Positions 18,593 through 22,686 of a DNA stretch of 22,686 nucleotides are shown in pieces. Position 1 is the stretch's first letter. The number at the start of each line of letters is the position of its first letter. The stretch is from Antrodiella citrinella (taxonomy: Eukaryota; Basidiomycota; Agaricomycetes; Polyporales; Steccherinaceae). A program made the position numbers and the translations under genes. The notes below the pieces were generated by a model. That model searched no databases, was not told the origin of the DNA, and saw nothing but the letters and a program-made list of their open reading frames with translations. The stretch spans positions 1 to 22,686 of the forward strand of contig SGPM01000396.1 of NCBI GenBank assembly GCA_004802725.1. Reading direction: 5' to 3'.

Positions 18593-19597
18593 TACTTTTC
18601 CGGTTCATGTCCAGTGAGTGAACAACGCCACCTTTATCTGATTCATTTGTCTCAATCGACATTATTTTCTACCACAGAACGTATTGCTTGTATTTAGCAT
18701 TCGAACATTATTCCAACCGTTACTACCTTTTATGCGCCCCTCCTGCTCGTTCATGCCTTCCTTCACGACCACATTATGCCCTTACGACGTCACCCTCCTT
18801 CCTGATTACTTTGTACCACACCGCGACGCTCGCATACCCCACATTTCGTTGTCGTCCATCATATCCACTTGCATCCTTCGCCTTTTCTGTATATTATCAT
18901 TCACTGTACGTGATTTGGAAACGGACTCGCCCTCCCTCTCATCGTGACACATAGACTCATCTTCGTTAGTGTGTAGACTACCTACTGGCTGGATCCCTTT
19001 ATACTCACTCGGACGCTCGTCACGCCTTCACGCATATCAGATCCGCCATGTATTTCTGGACCTCACTCTTTACCTGTACATATCACTTGTTGATCATACA
19101 CCTTCACTTCACTATATCTTCTTGTGTACTTTCGAATTCTCGACTGCACGCCGAAGCAAGGTGGCGGATTCAACGACGCGTAAACATGCGTACATAGTCT
19201 CACGTGCAGATCGCGTTTAGATCGTTTATCGGGCCGTTTACTGAGGACCCCGGAACATTCGACTGGCAGTGACGCACTGACAGTTGGCCTAAAGAGCAAC
19301 CGCCACAGTTGTACGTTGTAAAATGGTCGTTTCAACATACGAAAAAAGATTGTTGAGAAAGGGGAAATCTGCTTGATGTCTTATGTGTGTCCGACAGACA
19401 AAAGAATTGACCAGAGAGAAGGGGGGCTCGAGTGACCTAAGAGCTCGGACCCCGGAATTAATTGGAACCCTAACCTCGAGTGTTGAGTGCCCCTGTGGCT
19501 TGTCCTTCTCTCTCTGACTGGGACCGTCAAGTTGCCCACCCCCGCACAGCGACCATCTGTCCGAGTGGCCACGACGCGACGAGCCATCTCCTCTACC
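18593..19597. other. Intergenic region, RRM gene to sirtuin
   Basis: About 1 kb with no supported gene. Roughly 18690-19130 is strikingly C/T-rich on the plus strand; frames there have no family resemblance. A single ACGCGT lies near 19181 and a telobox-like AACCCTAA near 19465. Probably 3' UTR plus sirtuin promoter. Confidence 0.5.
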
Positions 19598-21337
19598 ATG
19601 ACTCTCTCGTTCGACCTACACTCTTCCGATGGCCAGACCAAGAAAGCCCTCTCAAATCTGTCGCACGCTGTGGCCAAATGCAAGAAAATTGTGGTCGTCA
19701 CTGGGGCTGGCATCTCGTGCTCCTCTGGCATTCCAGTGAGTCTTCACGTCCGCAGCGTCGGCAACGTGCAGTGTGCTCATGGCTACGGTTCCCCCTGTAG
19801 GATTTCCGGTCATCAGACGGGTTGTACAACCTCGTTAAACAACAACATCCGGACGTCGTGCTGAAAGGGCGTGACCTGTTTGACGCGTCGCTATTCAGAG
19901 ACCCCACGTCCACCTCGGTATTCTACACATTTATCTCGCAACTCAAACACTCCATAGACCAAGCCGCACCCTCCCCGACGCATCACTTCATCAAGACTCT
20001 CGATAGCAAACACAAATTATTACGTTCGTATACGCAGAACATAGATGGCCTCGAGGAACGCGCGGGTCTCCTGGGGACGTCGTGCCAGGAGGTCAGGACT
20101 AACGGTAAGGGGAAGGCGAAGCTGAGGGTCAAGGACGTCCGCAACGTTCAGCTCCATGGCGATATTCACCGTGTCCGGTGTACGTTCTGCTCCGCCGAGT
20201 TCCCCTGTACGAAGGAGCACCTCGACCTGTTTGATAGCGGTGTCCCTCCCCCCTGTCCGGAGTGTTCTTCCCGATGTCAGTTCCTCTTCCTCCGTCATCT
20301 CTGCTCCTTCAAGCTAATGTTTCATGATTAGCGGAAGCCAGAGTTGCGCGGTCTGCACGACGGCTGACGATAGGGACACTTCGCCCCGCCATTGTGCTCT
20401 ATGACGAACCCCATCCCCTTGGAGACGACATCGGTGTCATCCATTCTACCGACATTACCCGCAAGCCTGACATGTTGATCATCATGGGCACTTCCCTCAA
20501 AGTGCATGGTCTGAAAAAGCTCGTCAAGGATTTTGCGAAGGCGGTACACGAGGCGGCCCCCGTTGGCACATCGTCCATCACACCCTCTCCGTTCGTCTCT
20601 GTAGCGAAGGGAGGGGGCAAGCATTGGGCGGGGAAGGTCATTTTTGTGAACAAGACTGCGCCGGGGAGCGAGTGGGATGGTATCATCGATTATCATGTGG
20701 CGGGGGAGACGGACAGATGGGTGGAGAAGGTGGTGGAAGAGTGGAAACGGTTCAAGGTGTCGGATTGGGAGATACAGACGACGTTGGACCAGGTGGTGAT
20801 ACCAGAGAACCCTTCAGCTTTTAAAATTGTGAAGGAGGTGACGAATACCCTGGGGAACAAGGGCGCAGGTATGTTAGTGTTGAGTTGTTTCGCACGCATA
20901 TGTGGTGCTCATATTTTTCATTTTTAGCAGCTGGTGGCAAGCCGAAACCTGCTGCGAAGCGGGCACGTAAGCAGCTGGTTGATGACCTGCCCGTGATGGT
21001 TACTCTGCCGGAACCTGTCTCACCGAGTAAACGGCGGAAGAGCGGGAACCACTACAGCGATGGGGAGAGCAGCCCTTCGAAGAAGCGTGCCATTCAAAGC
21101 AAGGAGAATATGAACCTGGACTTTGAGGGGAAAGGCATGTTGTTCGGGGTCGACCCTTCGCACACCAAGCCCGAGGACGAGTTTGACCTCGGTGCGGTGC
21201 CTGTGAAGGAGGCTGACATCGACGTTGTTGGGCTGGAGGAGAAGAAACGTGCGGTCCCGCGACCAAAGGCTCTACCAAGGGTGCGATTAGTGATGGGGCC
21301 GGATACGAGGAAGTCTGGGAGGAGAGCACCACGATGA
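19598..21337 (+). CDS. HST3: HST3/HST4-type NAD-dependent histone deacetylase (sirtuin)
   Basis: Nuclear class I fungal sirtuin; Hst3/Hst4 relatives remove acetyl from histone H3 Lys56 after replication. Exons 19598-19735, 19801-20275, 20332-20868 and 20928-21337 give 519 residues. Motifs: TGAGISCSSGIPDFRSSDGL (from about 34), TQNIDGLEER (about 124-133), the catalytic His in VQLHGDIH (about 164), zinc Cys pairs CTFC and CPEC, then LRPAIVLYDEPHP, MGTSLKVHG and the NAD-binding FVNKTAP. After the catalytic domain comes a basic, disordered tail with two SPSK sites (Ser415, Ser432), NLS-like KRRK and KKR, and a KEN triplet at 442-444. The only in-frame ATG before the first motif is 19598. Separation of HST3 from HST4 is not possible by eye. 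Confidence 0.93.
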
Positions 21338-21658
21338 GCCCAAGCCTGCATGGCAGGCTCTAGTGCGCGCGCAGAGTGAGAGGGCCTCATGACTTGGCAC
21401 GAACACAAGAATGAGCATCACCCATCCCATTCGGACTTCCGGATTGTAGCATATCATTATTGTGTATTGTATACTATTCTCGCAGCGGTCCTGGCAGACT
21501 CGTAAGGACGGTCGTCGATCAAGGCGAAAGTTGAATGGGAACAGCGATACAATTGCGGGCAGAGCAAGGATGAGAGGTTATGAGACTGATGATAAAAACA
21601 ACAAGCGTAGGTGAAAGCGACAAGAAAATGAAATGAACGAATGAATGAATGCCCCCAA
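21338..21658. other. Tail-to-tail 3' region, sirtuin and RPB6
   Basis: The 321 bases between the two convergent stop codons should hold both 3' UTRs. AT-rich around 21450-21480 and 21590-21640; no gene or repeat recognised. Confidence 0.5.
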
Positions 21659-22369
21659 TCAGTCTGTGATGAGTTCCGAAACACTCCAGTCTTCGAAGCT
21701 GCCGTCTGGGAGGTATCGTCGGATGATGAGTGGGATTTTGCGTTGGGAGAGCTCCTTGATGGCGATTTGGAGCGCATCGGTCTCGCCGTCGAGCGGGACG
21801 AGGACTGGCGCATTCATACTTTTTCGTAGAGCAAACGTCAAGACCAAGCAAGTCAACGGGTGCGAGGAGGAGGGGGATTAAAGTCAAAATCACACACCTA
21901 ATTTGCAGGGCTCTCGTGCCCAACACCCTCGCCCGCTCGTATTTTGTCAAGTACGGGGTGGTGACCCGGTCTTTGTTCGGCTGTCGTTCGCCACGGATGC
22001 CAGAGACGGCAGCAGCGGGTTCTTCTTGTGGTTGCGACTGGCCGCCGTCGCCGTTGACCATTTGGTGGTCATGGCCGTGCTCGGTGCCGTTTACGCCGTC
22101 GAAGCCGTTGGGCTGTGCGTCGCCTTCGCCTTCGAGCGGGGGCCCGTCTTGGGTGTCTGCGGCTAGCAGGTCATAGTTATCGTCCTGAGGGTGGGTGGTG
22201 TCAACGGGGGAGGTGGACGGGGAGAACAGAAGTACGGACAAACGCGTCTTCACCGAAACTAGAAGGGGTTTAGTTACGAGTTATAGAGGAGTAAGAAGGG
22301 GACGCACCCTGGGCCGTCGTAGTCGTAATTGTCGCCACCTCCGCCACCGCCGTATTCGTCGTCAGACAT
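21659..22369 (-). CDS. RPB6: RNA polymerase I/II/III shared subunit RPB6 (RPABC2)
   Basis: Small subunit common to all three nuclear RNA polymerases, important for assembly and stability. Minus-strand exons 22369-22308, 22258-22240, 22184-21898 and 21818-21659 give 175 residues. The N-terminus is Met-Ser-Asp-Asp-Glu-Tyr then Gly-rich and acidic, as usual. The conserved core starts at [18 protein letters not shown] (about 102-119), continues across the last intron as Ile-Ser-Met-Asn-Ala-Pro, and includes [18 protein letters not shown] and [13 protein letters not shown]. Exon 2 is only 19 nt and intron 2 starts GTCCGT; without this arrangement the N-terminus cannot be joined to the core in frame. 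Intron 3 (79 nt) ends in AAG. Slightly longer than yeast RPB6 (155) because of an acidic, Gln/Asn-rich linker. Confidence 0.95.
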
Positions 22370-22686
22370 GCTCTCGGTGAAATGCAAAGGTGAGAAGGAT
22401 GACGAGAACCCTGGGCGCCAATCCTCAGTGCAAAAACGCCACAATGAGCTCGGAGTTTGAATTCGTCGTAAACTATGTTCTGTTCGGTCGGCGACATACA
22501 CTCTTTCATTTGCACCCCGATAGGAAGGGATGCACCGTGGGCCGGCCGTCGTTGTAAGAAGCACATGCTCTCGCAGCGAACCCGCCGATCGCGCCTCTCC
22601 CTCGGGACGTTCTTGTCAGTGCATCTTCTTCGCTGACTCGCAGGAAACACTGATTGGCTTCACGTGCAATTTATCTCAGATGCACG
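22370..22686. other. RPB6 upstream region
   Basis: Promoter and leader of the minus-strand RPB6 gene, running to the window edge. Apart from the CCAAT/E-box pair listed separately nothing specific is seen; the frames here have no recognisable product. Confidence 0.45.
22653..22666 (-). promoter_or_regulatory. CCAAT box and CACGTG E-box
   Basis: On the minus strand a CCAAT (22657-22653) and, nine bases from its start, a palindromic CACGTG (22666-22661), about 285-297 bases upstream of the RPB6 ATG. HAP-complex and bHLH sites of this kind are common in fungal housekeeping promoters; they could equally serve a gene beyond the window. Confidence 0.45.

Noticed and set aside
19459..19475. Telomere-like AACCCTAA motif before the sirtuin
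   Set aside because: A single copy; not an internal telomeric repeat, and too short to claim a Tbf1/Teb1-type site.

Overview
This window is nuclear DNA from a filamentous basidiomycete, most likely an Agaricomycete. Genes are tightly packed and densely interrupted: I can trace about 53 spliceosomal introns, nearly all 45-65 nt with GTRNGT-type donors. Leaders are C/T-rich, and eEF2, replication, ribosome-biogenesis and Fe-S genes of fungal type sit side by side. One N at 9932 shows it is a draft assembly.

Layout from left to right: the 3' nine-tenths of translation elongation factor 2 (+, 1-2522); a gene-poor stretch (2523-3400); a small PAP2/dolichyldiphosphatase-like membrane phosphatase (-, 3401-4069), divergent from a secreted, GPI-anchored PLC-like phosphodiesterase (+, 4352-5938); a FAR1-type (WRKY-GCM1) zinc-finger protein (+, 6222-7397); UTP11 of the U3 snoRNP (+, 7787-9002), followed at once by a 15-bp tandem repeat; an LSB5-like VHS-GAT endocytic protein with a frameshift (+, 9208-11209); mitochondrial seryl-tRNA synthetase (+, 11431-13001); replication factor C subunit RFC4 (+, 13244-14696) behind a cluster of MluI cell-cycle boxes; the cytosolic Fe-S scaffold CFD1 (+, 14988-15926); a disordered protein ending in an RRM-like fold (+, 16935-18592); an HST3/HST4-type sirtuin (+, 19598-21337); and the shared RNA polymerase subunit RPB6 (-, 21659-22369).

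Most genes are housekeeping and informational (translation, ribosome assembly, replication, chromatin, transcription, Fe-S assembly). They look like ordinary neighbours, not an operon-like unit. RFC4 and the sirtuin both act in S phase/genome stability, but nothing here ties them together beyond proximity.

I found no clear new biological system. The observations most worth checking are the four ACGCGT boxes upstream of RFC4, two non-canonical GC-AG introns and a one-base frameshift in the LSB5-like gene, the stand-alone FAR1-type domain with a uORF ending two bases before its start, a 19-nt microexon needed to read RPB6, a TAGCAG alternative acceptor and putative phosphorylation/degradation motifs in the sirtuin tail, and the tandem repeat that begins three bases after the UTP11 stop codon. 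All exon models come from reading frames, splice consensus and family conservation; no transcript data were available.
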